Source of the DNA: Devosia equisanguinis
Lineage (GTDB): Bacteria; Pseudomonadota; Alphaproteobacteria; Rhizobiales; Hyphomicrobiaceae
NCBI GenBank assembly: GCA_945862355.1
Contig: CAMAYR010000034.1
Location: 1-32,347 of the forward strand
Reading direction: 5' to 3'
DNA length: 32,347 nt
The notes below the pieces were generated by a model that was given only the letters and a program-made list of their open reading frames with translations, was not told the origin of the DNA and made no database searches. Below, piece after piece: positions 15,549-23,866 of the stretch (its first letter is position 1; every line of letters starts with the position of its first letter). The position numbers and the translations under genes are program-made.

Positions 15549-17120
15549 TTGAGCGTCTTCGGCAATCAGAAACCCGCTCTGCCCTATCGGCCGTTGGCCG
15601 ATCTGCTCGCCGAATATGCCAGGCGAGATCCCGCGAAGACGGCGATCGTCGATCTCGACCAGGGCGAGGCCTCGATCACTTTCGGCGAGTTGGAGCAGGT
15701 GGTCACCGACATCGCCATCGACCTGAAGCGCCGTGGGGTCGCCAAGGGCGACCGCGTTCTACTGCTCTCGGACGAGACCATCGAGAAGCTGCTCATCTGG
15801 CTTGCCGCCTGGCGGATCGGCGCGGTCATCTGCCCACTCAACATCGAGCTCAACCAGGCCAATCTGGCCGAACTCGCCGGCATGATCCGGCCGAAGATCA
15901 TGTTCTACCACAAGGAGCTCGACGGGCAGGGCCTGACGCAAGGCGTGGATGCCCCGCTGATCCGGTTCGGCCAGTGGAAGCCCGCTAACGGCAACGACCC
16001 GCAGGACCAGTATTTCACCTCGCTCGCTCACGGCGGCAAGCCGGCGGACCTGCCCGAGCGAAACAACGCCGAGGATACCTCGTGCATGTTCTGCACGAGC
16101 GGCACCACATCCAAGCCCAAGATCGTCGTTTACGACCATTGCGCCTACTGGCTGTCCGGGCTCGATACGCTCGATATCCTCGGCCTCGAGGCCAACGACA
16201 AGACGCTCGAGTACCGCTCGTTCGGCTGGAATTCCGCCCAGATCCTCTCGCTCCTGCCCTTCCTGCAGAAGGGCCTGACGATGCACATCGCGCGGCGCTT
16301 CTCGCATTCGCGCTTTTTCGAGTGGATACAGAAGCACGACATCACCTTCGCGGCCGGCGTGCCGACGGTGGTGAACATGCTGCTCAACAAGCCGCTCGGC
16401 TACACCGCCAAGGACCTGCCGAGCCTCAGGCTGATGACGTGCTCGACAGCGCCGTTGACGGCCGAGCAGTGGAAGAACTTCGAGGAGATGTACGGCGTCA
16501 CGCTGCTACAGCTCTACGGCATGTCGGAGGCCGGTTGGATCTGCGGCAACCGCCACTACCGGCGTCGCATGGGCACGGTCGGTCCACCGGCTCTGCACCA
16601 GGAATTCGAGATCGTCGACGGCGAGGGCAAGAAGTGTCCGCCGGAGGTGGAAGGCGAGGTGTCGATCGGCGGTCCGCAGGTCGCCATCGGCTATCTCATG
16701 GAGGACGGCTCGTTCGATCCGGTACGCGGCAAGCGCATAAAGACGGGTGATCTCGCCAAGATGGATGTCGATGGGTTCGTGCGGGTCACGGGGCGCACGA
16801 AAGACCTCATCATCCGCGGCGGCATGAACATAGCGCCGCTGGAGATAGACGCGGTGCTGCTCAAGCACGCGGGCATCTACGACGGCGCCGCCGTCGGTGT
16901 GCCCGACAAGATCTACGGCGAGGAGGTCGTGGCCTACGTCATGGCCAAGCCCGGCACGGCATTGACCGAAGCCGACGTGGTGGAGCACTGCAAGCAGCAC
17001 CTGGCGGCAGCGAAGCTGCCCAAGCAGGTACTGATCGTGCCGGAGCTGCCGAAGTCCGATCGCGGCAAGGTTCTGCGCGACAAGCTGCGCGAGGACTGGC
17101 TGAAGCGTCAGGGCGGCTGA
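15549..17120 (+). CDS. AMP-dependent acyl-CoA synthetase/ligase (ANL superfamily), paralogue 2
   Basis: This 523-residue enzyme activates a carboxylic acid through an acyl-adenylate to its CoA thioester. The P-loop is TSGTTSKPK (183-191), followed by YGMSEAG, TGDLAKMDVDGF, GRTKDLIIRGGMNIAPLEID and a C-terminal PKSDRGKV with the catalytic Lys. The TTG at 15549 is preferred because GGGAG (15537-15541) lies 7 bases upstream and the N-terminus then matches paralogue 1. An in-frame ATG at 15534 would place that ribosome-binding site inside the gene. A longer reading from 15363 lacks support. It is the last gene of the suyAB unit before the terminator, so its substrate may belong to the same pathway. 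The specificity is unknown. Confidence 0.9.
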   Translation: MSVFGNQKPALPYRPLADLLAEYARRDPAKTAIVDLDQGEASITFGELEQVVTDIAIDLKRRGVAKGDRVLLLSDETIEKLLIWLAAWRIGAVICPLNIELNQANLAELAGMIRPKIMFYHKELDGQGLTQGVDAPLIRFGQWKPANGNDPQDQYFTSLAHGGKPADLPERNNAEDTSCMFCTSGTTSKPKIVVYDHCAYWLSGLDTLDILGLEANDKTLEYRSFGWNSAQILSLLPFLQKGLTMHIARRFSHSRFFEWIQKHDITFAAGVPTVVNMLLNKPLGYTAKDLPSLRLMTCSTAPLTAEQWKNFEEMYGVTLLQLYGMSEAGWICGNRHYRRRMGTVGPPALHQEFEIVDGEGKKCPPEVEGEVSIGGPQVAIGYLMEDGSFDPVRGKRIKTGDLAKMDVDGFVRVTGRTKDLIIRGGMNIAPLEIDAVLLKHAGIYDGAAVGVPDKIYGEEVVAYVMAKPGTALTEADVVEHCKQHLAAAKLPKQVLIVPELPKSDRGKVLRDKLREDWLKRQGG

Positions 17121-17152
17121 TCCCCGCTTTCGCAAAAACCCAAGATTAGAGA

Positions 17153-17190
17153 GGCCGGGCGATGATGGAGTCGCCCGGCCATTGTTTTTC
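17153..17190 (+). terminator. rho-independent terminator of the suyAB-dehydrogenase-synthetase unit
   Basis: GGCCGGGCGA (17153-17162) pairs exactly with TCGCCCGGCC (17171-17180) across an 8-base loop, followed by ATTGTTTTTC. This is the strongest terminator in the window. It closes the plus-strand unit 33 bases after the synthetase stop codon and precedes a convergent gene. Confidence 0.88.
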
Positions 17191-17214
17191 TGGAGGGGTG
17201 TTCTCGCCCGCTGC

Positions 17215-18282
17215 TCAGGTGCTCGCTCGAAGGTGCTGGGCCATCCAGTCCGCGGTCTGCGGGCGGTAGAGATAGGGCCGGTTGTGTGCGACGTGATTGC
17301 CATCCGCAATCACGAGAAGCTGCTTTGGCCCTTTGATCTCGGCGGCGAGCTTCTCGTAATCTTCCGGTGGGGTCAGGCGGTCGAGACCGCCGGCGACGAG
17401 ATAGATCGGTGTATCGATTTTCTCCGCGATGCCCTTCAGTGAGAGCTTGTCGGCCTTCGCGCGAGCCTCCGCGTCGTTCTTGGAATGGCTGCGCACGACG
17501 AAGGCGTTGCGCGTCAACTCGGGCAGCTTGTCCCACAGTCCGCCCCAGTCGTAGGGACCGCAAACTGCGATCGTGGCCTTGATGCGCTTCTCGAAGGCGA
17601 CGGCGCGCGGGCCGTAGTAGCCGCCCAGGCTGATGCCCCACAGACCGATACGGTCGCCGTCGACGTCCGGGCGAGTTGCTTTGACCCAGTCGATCACCGG
17701 CCCGACGACGGTTTCGTAGTCATGCCGGATGGGCATGTCGTACTCCGCCTCGCCCTGGCCGGGGCCGTCGAAGGCGAGCACGGCCATGCCGCGCTGGAGG
17801 AAGGTCCACTCGAACGTGTCGAGCTCCTCCTTGGTGCTGTCGAGACCCATCATCATCAGCACGATAGGTGGCTTGGCGATCCCCGCCGGCTTGCGGAACA
17901 CCGCGGCAAGCTCCTTGCCCTCGAAAGGTATCATCACTCGCTCGCCGGGATAGATCTGATGGGGCAGCGCAAGCGTGTGGCAGGCGACGGCCCTCTCATG
18001 GGCGGCACGCATCTGCTTCAGGTCGTTGACGAACAGATACTTTGCGAAGTGGTAGGTGGCAGCGGCGCGGCCCAGATGCTCGCCGGCGCTGGCGAATTGC
18101 CTTGCCTCCAGCGCTGCGCGGCCGAGATCCTCGTGGATTTTGGCGCGCTTCGACCACGCCTCGCACCACTCGTCCCAGCGAGTGAGTGTCTTCATCACGT
18201 CCTGGAAGTCGGAAGGGTTGACGCCATTGACGGTGAAGCGCGCCATGAAGTGCTGGGCGTGCTCGATGTTGTGGTCGGCCAT
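17215..18282 (-). CDS. alpha/beta hydrolase of the FrsA/2,6-dihydroxypseudooxynicotine-hydrolase-like type
   Basis: This 355-residue protein has an all-helical N-terminal part (about 1-110) followed by an alpha/beta-hydrolase domain. The nucleophile is Ser218 in GISLGG (216-221), the acid is probably Asp301 (AGGLDRLTPP) and the base His330 (ADGNHVAH). The helical-cap layout and the LWGISLGGYYGPRAVAFEKR segment place it with FrsA-like hydrolases. That group includes the C-C hydrolase of nicotine breakdown, which acts after a molybdenum hydroxylase. Here the gene lies 98 bases downstream of the molybdopterin subunit on the same strand, so a C-C or ester cleavage of the hydroxylated product is plausible. 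The start at 18282 is supported by AGGAAA; a longer open frame upstream is not. Confidence 0.85.
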   Translation of the reverse strand: MADHNIEHAQHFMARFTVNGVNPSDFQDVMKTLTRWDEWCEAWSKRAKIHEDLGRAALEARQFASAGEHLGRAAATYHFAKYLFVNDLKQMRAAHERAVACHTLALPHQIYPGERVMIPFEGKELAAVFRKPAGIAKPPIVLMMMGLDSTKEELDTFEWTFLQRGMAVLAFDGPGQGEAEYDMPIRHDYETVVGPVIDWVKATRPDVDGDRIGLWGISLGGYYGPRAVAFEKRIKATIAVCGPYDWGGLWDKLPELTRNAFVVRSHSKNDAEARAKADKLSLKGIAEKIDTPIYLVAGGLDRLTPPEDYEKLAAEIKGPKQLLVIADGNHVAHNRPYLYRPQTADWMAQHLRAST

Positions 18283-18380
18283 TGGGATTTCCTGTCTGGA
18301 ATGGAACTCGATCGTCACTCTGGGCCGCGACGGCTGCGCGATGAAGCAAGGCGGATTATCGTCATAGCGGAGTGACGGGC

Positions 18381-20675
18381 TCAGCGCGAGGCGGGCGGGC
18401 TTTGCCCATGAGCCAATGCCCAAACCCGCTCCGGCGACAGCGGCAGCTCGTAAGGCTCGACGCCGAGCGCGTCGGCTACCGCATTCGCGATGAGCCCGCC
18501 GACCGGTATGATGCCGCCCTCGCCCGCACCTTTCGCACCCAGCGGATTGTTCGGCGACGGCTTCAGCTCCATTGCGTGTACGTCGATGCGCGGAAAGTCG
18601 CTCGCCGTCGGCATCAGGTAGTCGGCAAACGAGCCGGTCAGGAGCTGGCCCTGGTCGTCGTAGACGAGGTGCTCGAGAAGCGTGCCGCCCAGCCCCTGCA
18701 CTATAGCGCCGAGCGCCTGGCCGTGAAGCGTCGCCGGGTTGACGATGCGCCCGACGTCCTCGACTGCCACATAATCTCGAACGCTGACCTTGCCGGTGCC
18801 CGGATCGACAGTCAGGTGAACCGCGTGCGCGCCGTACGAATAGGTACGCTTGGCCGACGAGTAGACGCCGTCGGCGGCGGGAACCTCGGCGCTGATCTCG
18901 GCGAAGGTGACCGTGCGGGCGTCTGGCCCTCTCGCTGCCCCTTCGACGATGTCGACGGCATCGGGGCTGCACGCGAGCCGCCGGGCCGCCGCTGCCTTGA
19001 TCGACGCCTTCAGCTTTTCCGCGGCCAGCGAGATCGCGGTGCCCGCCATCACCGTCGAGCGGGAGGAGAACGATCCACCACCGTCCTCGACGAGGCCGGT
19101 CGAGCCGTGCTGGACGCCAGCGATGCGGTCGAGTGGCAAATCGAGCAGATCGCCGGCGATCTGGCGGAAAACCGTCTCGATGCCCTGGCCGATCCCGGAC
19201 GACCCGACATTGACCATCACACGGCCATCCGCCTGAAGGATGAGGCGCGCGCTTTCCTTGCCGGAGCCGGCACCCTCGATGTAGCAGCCGACGGCGATTC
19301 CGTGACGCACGCCGTCCACCAGCTGGCCCGCGAGCTTCGCTTTATCGGCCCAGCCGAATTCCTCGAGGCATCTCTCGAAGGTCACGGAATAGTCGCCGCT
19401 GTCGCATTCTGAGGGAATGTTGAGGGGCACCACGGTCGGCATCGGCCAAGGCATGTCAGCTTCGCGCACGAGATTACGGCGGCGCATCTCGACGCGGTCG
19501 ATCCCGAGGTCCTTGGCCGCGAGGTCGATCATGCGCTCACGGAAAAAATCGGATTCGTAGCGGCCAGGGCCGCGGTAGGTGCCGGAGGGCGTCTTGTTCG
19601 ATACGACGAGAGTGACGGCGGAAAGTACATGCTCGATGGCGTAGGGCCCCGGCAACACCTGCGCGATGTTGCGCGGCGGCGTCGAGCCCGTCGTGCGGAT
19701 GTAGGCGCCCATGTTGACGATCGAGCGTGCGCGCAGGCCGCGGATGCGACCGTCCAGATCGCAGGCGAGCTCGATCTCGCATTCTGCCTCGCGGGAGTGG
19801 TTGGTCGCCATCAGGTGCTCGCGCCGGTCCTCGAGCCAGCGCACCGGCCGGCCGATGAGGCGTGCCGCGAACGGCACCAGGAAGTCCTCTGGATAGAACT
19901 CGCCTCTCACGCCGAAGCCACCACCGACATCGTTCTCGATGAGATCGACCTTGCTCTCCGGCAATCCCATGAGTGCGGCCAGCGCACGGCGGTTATGATA
20001 GGGGACCTTGGCCGCGCCGAGCAGTGTCAGCCGGCCGTCGGCAGCATCCCAGACGGCGAGCAGGCCGCGCGGCTCCATCGGGATTGCGGTGTGCCGATGG
20101 GTTCGTAAGTGCGCTTTTCGCACATACGGCGCATCGCGGAAGGCAGCCTCGATGTCTCCTCTGACGCCGGTGATCGTCGCAGGTGAGTTGGAGCCGACTG
20201 CCTCGACCAGCAGGTCTTTGCCGGTCAGCGCAGCGCTCGCCGCCACCACGGCAGGCAGCGGCTCGATGTCGGCGATGACGGCATCGGCAGCATCTTCCGC
20301 CTGGGCCTGCGTCTCGGCGATCACGACGGCGATCGGCTCGCCGACATAGCGGACCTTGTCCACGGCGATCACAGGCTGCTCGAAGGGCTTATAGGATGCC
20401 TGCGCGTCGAGCCGGATCGGAATGCGAGGCACGGCGTCGCCGAGATCGGCAGCGGTCAGCACGGCGACCACGCCCGGCATGGCTCTGGCCGCGGATGCGT
20501 CGATCCCGCGCAGCCAGCCGTGGGCCACCGCGCTCCTGACCATCACGGCCTGTAGGAGACCGGGGCGGACGAGGTCGGCGACGTAGGTGCCTTTGCCGCG
20601 CAGGAAGCGGAGATCCTCGAAACGCTCGATTGAAGCTCCAATCAGCCTGTTGCCGCTGTGCTGCGTGGCTTGCAT
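18381..20675 (-). CDS. molybdopterin-binding large subunit of a xanthine-dehydrogenase/CoxL-type hydroxylase
   Basis: This 764-residue subunit carries the molybdenum cofactor and the substrate site of a three-part hydroxylase. Visible motifs are DVGGGFGVRGEF (249-260), TYRGPGR (366-372) and GAKGAGEGG (713-721), with the catalytic Glu719. The RGPGR sequence is not the AYRCSFR of true CO dehydrogenase, so it is an aldehyde, purine or N-heterocycle type oxidoreductase and should not be called coxL in the CO sense. The start at 20675 has GGAGAGG upstream; a 43-residue extension is not homologous. The iron-sulfur and FAD subunits are on the opposite strand at 25.2-26.6 kb. A cytochrome c gene precedes it and may accept the electrons. 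Confidence 0.9.
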   Translation of the reverse strand: MQATQHSGNRLIGASIERFEDLRFLRGKGTYVADLVRPGLLQAVMVRSAVAHGWLRGIDASAARAMPGVVAVLTAADLGDAVPRIPIRLDAQASYKPFEQPVIAVDKVRYVGEPIAVVIAETQAQAEDAADAVIADIEPLPAVVAASAALTGKDLLVEAVGSNSPATITGVRGDIEAAFRDAPYVRKAHLRTHRHTAIPMEPRGLLAVWDAADGRLTLLGAAKVPYHNRRALAALMGLPESKVDLIENDVGGGFGVRGEFYPEDFLVPFAARLIGRPVRWLEDRREHLMATNHSREAECEIELACDLDGRIRGLRARSIVNMGAYIRTTGSTPPRNIAQVLPGPYAIEHVLSAVTLVVSNKTPSGTYRGPGRYESDFFRERMIDLAAKDLGIDRVEMRRRNLVREADMPWPMPTVVPLNIPSECDSGDYSVTFERCLEEFGWADKAKLAGQLVDGVRHGIAVGCYIEGAGSGKESARLILQADGRVMVNVGSSGIGQGIETVFRQIAGDLLDLPLDRIAGVQHGSTGLVEDGGGSFSSRSTVMAGTAISLAAEKLKASIKAAAARRLACSPDAVDIVEGAARGPDARTVTFAEISAEVPAADGVYSSAKRTYSYGAHAVHLTVDPGTGKVSVRDYVAVEDVGRIVNPATLHGQALGAIVQGLGGTLLEHLVYDDQGQLLTGSFADYLMPTASDFPRIDVHAMELKPSPNNPLGAKGAGEGGIIPVGGLIANAVADALGVEPYELPLSPERVWALAHGQSPPASR

Positions 20676-20843
20676 CTGTGACTTGCCTCTCCATGACCCG
20701 TTGGACCGCCCCCGAGTGCAGCCCTGAAGATCGAAGTATGGAAGGCACTGCTCCCAGGAGCAAGCCACCCCTCGTCCCCGTCCCCGGCGGTCATGCATCG
20801 GCAATTGTCGTGCCGGCGAGAAACGGCCTGCCTCCGGAGCGGA

Positions 20844-21197
20844 CTATCTGTCGCTGGAGATCATCTCCAGGTAGTCGATGATGGCGTCGACGTCGCGCGG
20901 GTCGAACTTGAACTCCGGCATGGCGTTGTCGCCCGTGACGATGCCCTCCGCCAGGGCTTCGGCCAAGTGCTCCGGTGGATAGGTCTTGCCGACACTACGG
21001 AATGGTGGGGCCTTTGGGTCGGGGCTCACGTCCGCCTTTCCGGTGGCGTGGCAGCGCGCGCACTTCTCCTGCGCGATCTTCATGCCGCGCTCGGCGTCGT
21101 TGGGTTGGGCAGAGACTGTCGTCGAATATCCGATGCCGTGTGCGGCGGCGAAGACCACGCCGGCTGCGATGCTGCGCCAGAAGGTTGCGCGTCTCAT
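20844..21197 (-). CDS. periplasmic c-type cytochrome (monoheme)
   Basis: This 117-residue protein has a signal peptide (Arg-Arg start, hydrophobic core about 10-22, likely cleavage after VSA at 28-30) and one heme site, CARCH (46-50). Met93 in NAMPEF is the likely sixth ligand, and the C-terminal helix ends DVDAIIDYLEMIS, as in small class I cytochromes. It is the first gene of the minus-strand unit and lies 168 bases before the molybdopterin subunit. It would carry electrons from a dehydrogenase to the respiratory chain, possibly the Mo hydroxylase, although that enzyme has no visible export signal. GGAGGT lies 4 bases before the ATG. Confidence 0.92.
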   Translation of the reverse strand: MRRATFWRSIAAGVVFAAAHGIGYSTTVSAQPNDAERGMKIAQEKCARCHATGKADVSPDPKAPPFRSVGKTYPPEHLAEALAEGIVTGDNAMPEFKFDPRDVDAIIDYLEMISSDR

Positions 21198-21328
21198 TCA
21201 GACCTCCACGTTGGTTGCGCCTGAGCATTCAGCGCAATCGCGGCATCACTCATTGACCTCGATCAGCGTGGCGCCGCCCTCGGGCTGAGGTGTGGCCGTG
21301 CCTCGGCACGCGCTGCGCTCGAGAGTGG

Positions 21329-21359
21329 TTGACAGTCACACATCATAAGATAGTATCTT
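21329..21359 (+). promoter_or_regulatory. promoter with operator palindrome over the -10 box
   Basis: A perfect -35 TTGACA (21329-21334) and -10 TAGTAT (21351-21356, 4 of 6) are 16 bases apart. The palindrome AAGATA-G-TATCTT (21347-21359) covers the -10 box. The expected start of transcription is near 21363, giving a leader of about 28 bases. Position and symmetry suggest that the FCD regulator represses its own operon, and perhaps the divergent cytochrome unit. Confidence 0.65.
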
Positions 21360-21390
21360 TGCTATCGAATGGCCGCGGAACTGAAAGACC

Positions 21391-22191
21391 ATGTCCAGCG
21401 AACCCACGAACGGCGCGATGTCCTGGCCGGGACTGGCCGCCCAGCGGCCGGCCAATCAGCCGTCGCCTCCCATGTCGGCGGGACGATCAGCGTCCCTTTC
21501 ATCGCGGATCATCGCCGACGTGCGCCGGGCGTTGGCGGAACGGCACCTCAAGTCCGGCGATACGCTCGGCACCGAGAAGGATCTGGCCGCCCGCTACGAT
21601 GTGAGCCGGATCGTCGCGCGGGATGCGCTACGCTCGCTGGAGGCGCTGGGCGTCGTCGAGATCAGGATGGGCAAGGGCGGCGGTGCGCGCATTGCGGCCG
21701 GCAATCCGCAACTGCTGGCGGAAGCGCTGGCCGTGCAGCTCGATCTGACGGGGGTGAGCCCGGCCGAGGTCATCGACGCGCAGCGCGCGATCGAATGCAT
21801 GGCGGCCGAACTCGCGGCGGTGAACGCCACGCCGGCCGACCACGCCGGCATCCGTGCGCTGCTGGCAGAGGCCGAGCGCCGGATCGACGAGCGCGATGCC
21901 TTCACCCGGTTGTCTCGCGCCTTTCATTTCGCCGTCGCCGATGCCTCCCACAACCGCGTGCTGTCCGTGCAGCTGGTCTCGCTCGACCATGTCGCCTGGC
22001 CACTTCGCAACACGACGCTTACGCCGGCCGTGGCGCGCCGCATCCAGGATGTCCACGTCGAGCTCGCGAGCCTGATCGAGATGCGCGATGCTGCCGGCTC
22101 TCGCCAGCTCATGGACGAGCACGTGCGAATGATCAGGGCGCGGCGCGTCGCCGAGCATGGCATGCCGGAGCCACCTTCGGACTGCTGTTGA
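21391..22191 (+). CDS. GntR-family transcriptional regulator, FadR/FCD type
   Basis: This 266-residue regulator has an N-terminal winged helix (about 35-100), with LGTEKDLAARYDVSRIVARDALRSLEALGVVEIRMGKGGG. The C-terminal all-helical FCD domain carries the probable metal/effector ligands in FHFAVADASHNRVL, DVHVEL and DEHVRMI. FCD domains bind carboxylic acids, often through a zinc or nickel ion. The first about 30 residues are low-complexity, and an internal ATG at 21472 is a possible start, though neither has a strong ribosome-binding site. It heads a plus-strand unit of six genes and faces the cytochrome/Mo-subunit unit across 193 bases, so it is placed to control both halves of the hydroxylase. 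Confidence 0.9.
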   Translation: MSSEPTNGAMSWPGLAAQRPANQPSPPMSAGRSASLSSRIIADVRRALAERHLKSGDTLGTEKDLAARYDVSRIVARDALRSLEALGVVEIRMGKGGGARIAAGNPQLLAEALAVQLDLTGVSPAEVIDAQRAIECMAAELAAVNATPADHAGIRALLAEAERRIDERDAFTRLSRAFHFAVADASHNRVLSVQLVSLDHVAWPLRNTTLTPAVARRIQDVHVELASLIEMRDAAGSRQLMDEHVRMIRARRVAEHGMPEPPSDCC

Positions 22192-22226
22192 TATCAACGT
22201 CGAGAACACTCTTATCGGAGGACGCC

Positions 22227-22892
22227 ATGCAGAAGACTCCGCCGCGCATCAGCTACGTGCAGCCGAGCGATATCACCGACAACGCTATGCTGGCCGAGCT
22301 CGACCGCTGCGCCCGGGAAGGCACGCCGCGTCCCGAAAGCCAAGCCGTGCGCGCGCACGTTCCCGCCGTGTTCTGGTCGTTCGCCAACACCTGGCGCGAT
22401 GTCTTCCACCAGGGCATCGCAGACCACGCGATCAAGGAGCTTTGCCGCATCTATGTCTCGCAGTCGGTAAAATGCGAGTTCTGCGGCAACCAGCGCTCGA
22501 TCAAGGCGCGCAGCAAGGGCGTGGTCGAGGAGGACTACAAGGATCTGCTGAACTTCGAGAAGTCGCCCCGCTACGATGACCGTCAGAAGGCAGCGCTCGC
22601 CTACGCCGAAGCGATTACCTGGGACCTCGACACCGACGATCAGTTCTGGGCGCGCCTCAAGCAGCACTTCTCCGAGCCCGAGCTCGTTGAGATCGGCTAT
22701 TTCGTCTCGGTCACCATGGGGCAGCAGCGCTGGCTCCGAACCCTGAATATCGAGCACCACCAGATTCTCGCCGGCACCGACGGCTCGATGGCGCCGGGCT
22801 TCGAAACCTGGGAGGACCTGCAGAAGTCCAAGGCCGATCCCGACTATTGGGCGAAGCAGGACGAGAAGCAGAAGCCGCACGCGGCAGAGTGA
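22227..22892 (+). CDS. carboxymuconolactone decarboxylase/AhpD-like protein with CxxC motif
   Basis: This 221-residue helical protein has the CMD/AhpD pattern: SQSVKCEFCGNQRS supplies a CxxC pair, and a conserved Glu lies shortly before it in KELCRIYVS. AhpD-type members use CxxC as a peroxidatic or disulfide-reductase site, while classical CMD enzymes decarboxylate muconolactones. The C-terminal extension (about 175-221) is polar. CGGAGGA (22216-22222) supports the ATG. It is the second gene of the FCD-regulator unit. An antioxidant role beside an oxidase-type hydroxylase and a role in ring catabolism are both possible; the sequence does not decide between them. Confidence 0.8.
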   Translation: MQKTPPRISYVQPSDITDNAMLAELDRCAREGTPRPESQAVRAHVPAVFWSFANTWRDVFHQGIADHAIKELCRIYVSQSVKCEFCGNQRSIKARSKGVVEEDYKDLLNFEKSPRYDDRQKAALAYAEAITWDLDTDDQFWARLKQHFSEPELVEIGYFVSVTMGQQRWLRTLNIEHHQILAGTDGSMAPGFETWEDLQKSKADPDYWAKQDEKQKPHAAE

Positions 22893-22915
22893 AATCGAGA
22901 GAGAGGAGATATCCC

Positions 22916-23794
22916 ATGGGCAAATTCATCATCGAGCCGCACTTCCGCCTGCACGAGTGGGTCGCGGAGGAGAAAGGCTACTTCAAGGCTGAGGGCCTCG
23001 ACTACGAGTTCCGCGAGCTCGTGCAATCGACTGGAGGCCAGATCCATGCCACGGCGAACAAGATCGGCGCGTTCCAGTCGCTCGAGGCCGGCCGCAAGTC
23101 GGACATCTCGTGTGCCTGTCACTGGACGGTGGCGGTGGCGGGCTCCAAGGGCCACGGCAAGCTCTACGCCGGCTGCTACTCGGTCTCGCCGGCGGGCATA
23201 TTCGTGCCGGCCGACAGCCCCGTGAAGAACCCCGAGGATCTCGCCGGCGTGCCGATCTCGGTCGGCTACCAGTCGGGCAGCCACTACTCCACGATCCAGG
23301 CGCTCGAGCAGTATATGCCGGCCGACAAGATCAATCTGAGCTTCGCCGACGGCCTGTTGTTCGGCCGTATGGAGAAGCTGATCGATGGCCAGGTCCCCGC
23401 CTGCGCCCTTTTCTCCGGTCCATATTACCTTGCCGAGCAGCTCGGCTTCCGCAAGGTGATCGACACGACTTTCATGATCGCCACCTTCATCAACGGGGAG
23501 CCAGATCCGGCGGACATCAAGAAGTACATGAACGCCCTGCAGCGTGCGCAGCGCGACATCGACCTGCGTCCCGACCTCTACAACAAGTACTACCTCGAGG
23601 AGTTCCCGGCGAAATTCCATGCCCGCATGGATGTGCGCCGCTGGGGCCCGGGCGAGCGCATCGTGTTCGAGCCTTATACGAAGGAGACCTTCGAGGAGAC
23701 CTTCAAGTGGATCGACGAGCGCAAGATCTTCGAGGACGGACTAGGCACCTGCGACTTTGAAGGCTCTATCGTCGCGCCGGTCGCGGCGGAATAG
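22916..23794 (+). CDS. solute-binding-fold protein (SsuA/NMT1-like) without signal peptide
   Basis: This 292-residue protein has the periplasmic-binding-protein type II fold of nitrate/sulfonate/taurine binders: EWVAEEKGYFKAEGLDYEF at 14-32, SVGYQSGSHYST in the middle, and a DPADIKKYMNAL hinge region. No signal peptide or lipobox is present. The start is firm, since GAGAGGAG (22902-22909) lies just before the ATG. It therefore probably stays in the cytoplasm. Members of this fold without export signals include enzymes such as the HMP synthase Thi5/NMT1, and 4,5-dihydroxyphthalate decarboxylase is another catalytic relative. No ABC permease or ATPase is in the unit. It may thus be an enzyme rather than a transporter subunit; this is inference. 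Confidence 0.7.
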   Translation: MGKFIIEPHFRLHEWVAEEKGYFKAEGLDYEFRELVQSTGGQIHATANKIGAFQSLEAGRKSDISCACHWTVAVAGSKGHGKLYAGCYSVSPAGIFVPADSPVKNPEDLAGVPISVGYQSGSHYSTIQALEQYMPADKINLSFADGLLFGRMEKLIDGQVPACALFSGPYYLAEQLGFRKVIDTTFMIATFINGEPDPADIKKYMNALQRAQRDIDLRPDLYNKYYLEEFPAKFHARMDVRRWGPGERIVFEPYTKETFEETFKWIDERKIFEDGLGTCDFEGSIVAPVAAE

Positions 23795-23866
23795 ACAAGG
23801 CCCCGGGCGGGCGTCGGCGGTAGGTTTCGCGATGCCCTCCCGGAGCAGTGCAGCACAAGGGCTCGA

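Noticed and set aside
18381-20675. true carbon monoxide dehydrogenase (coxL)
   Set aside because: The active-site loop reads TYRGPGR rather than AYRCSFR, so CO oxidation is not supported.
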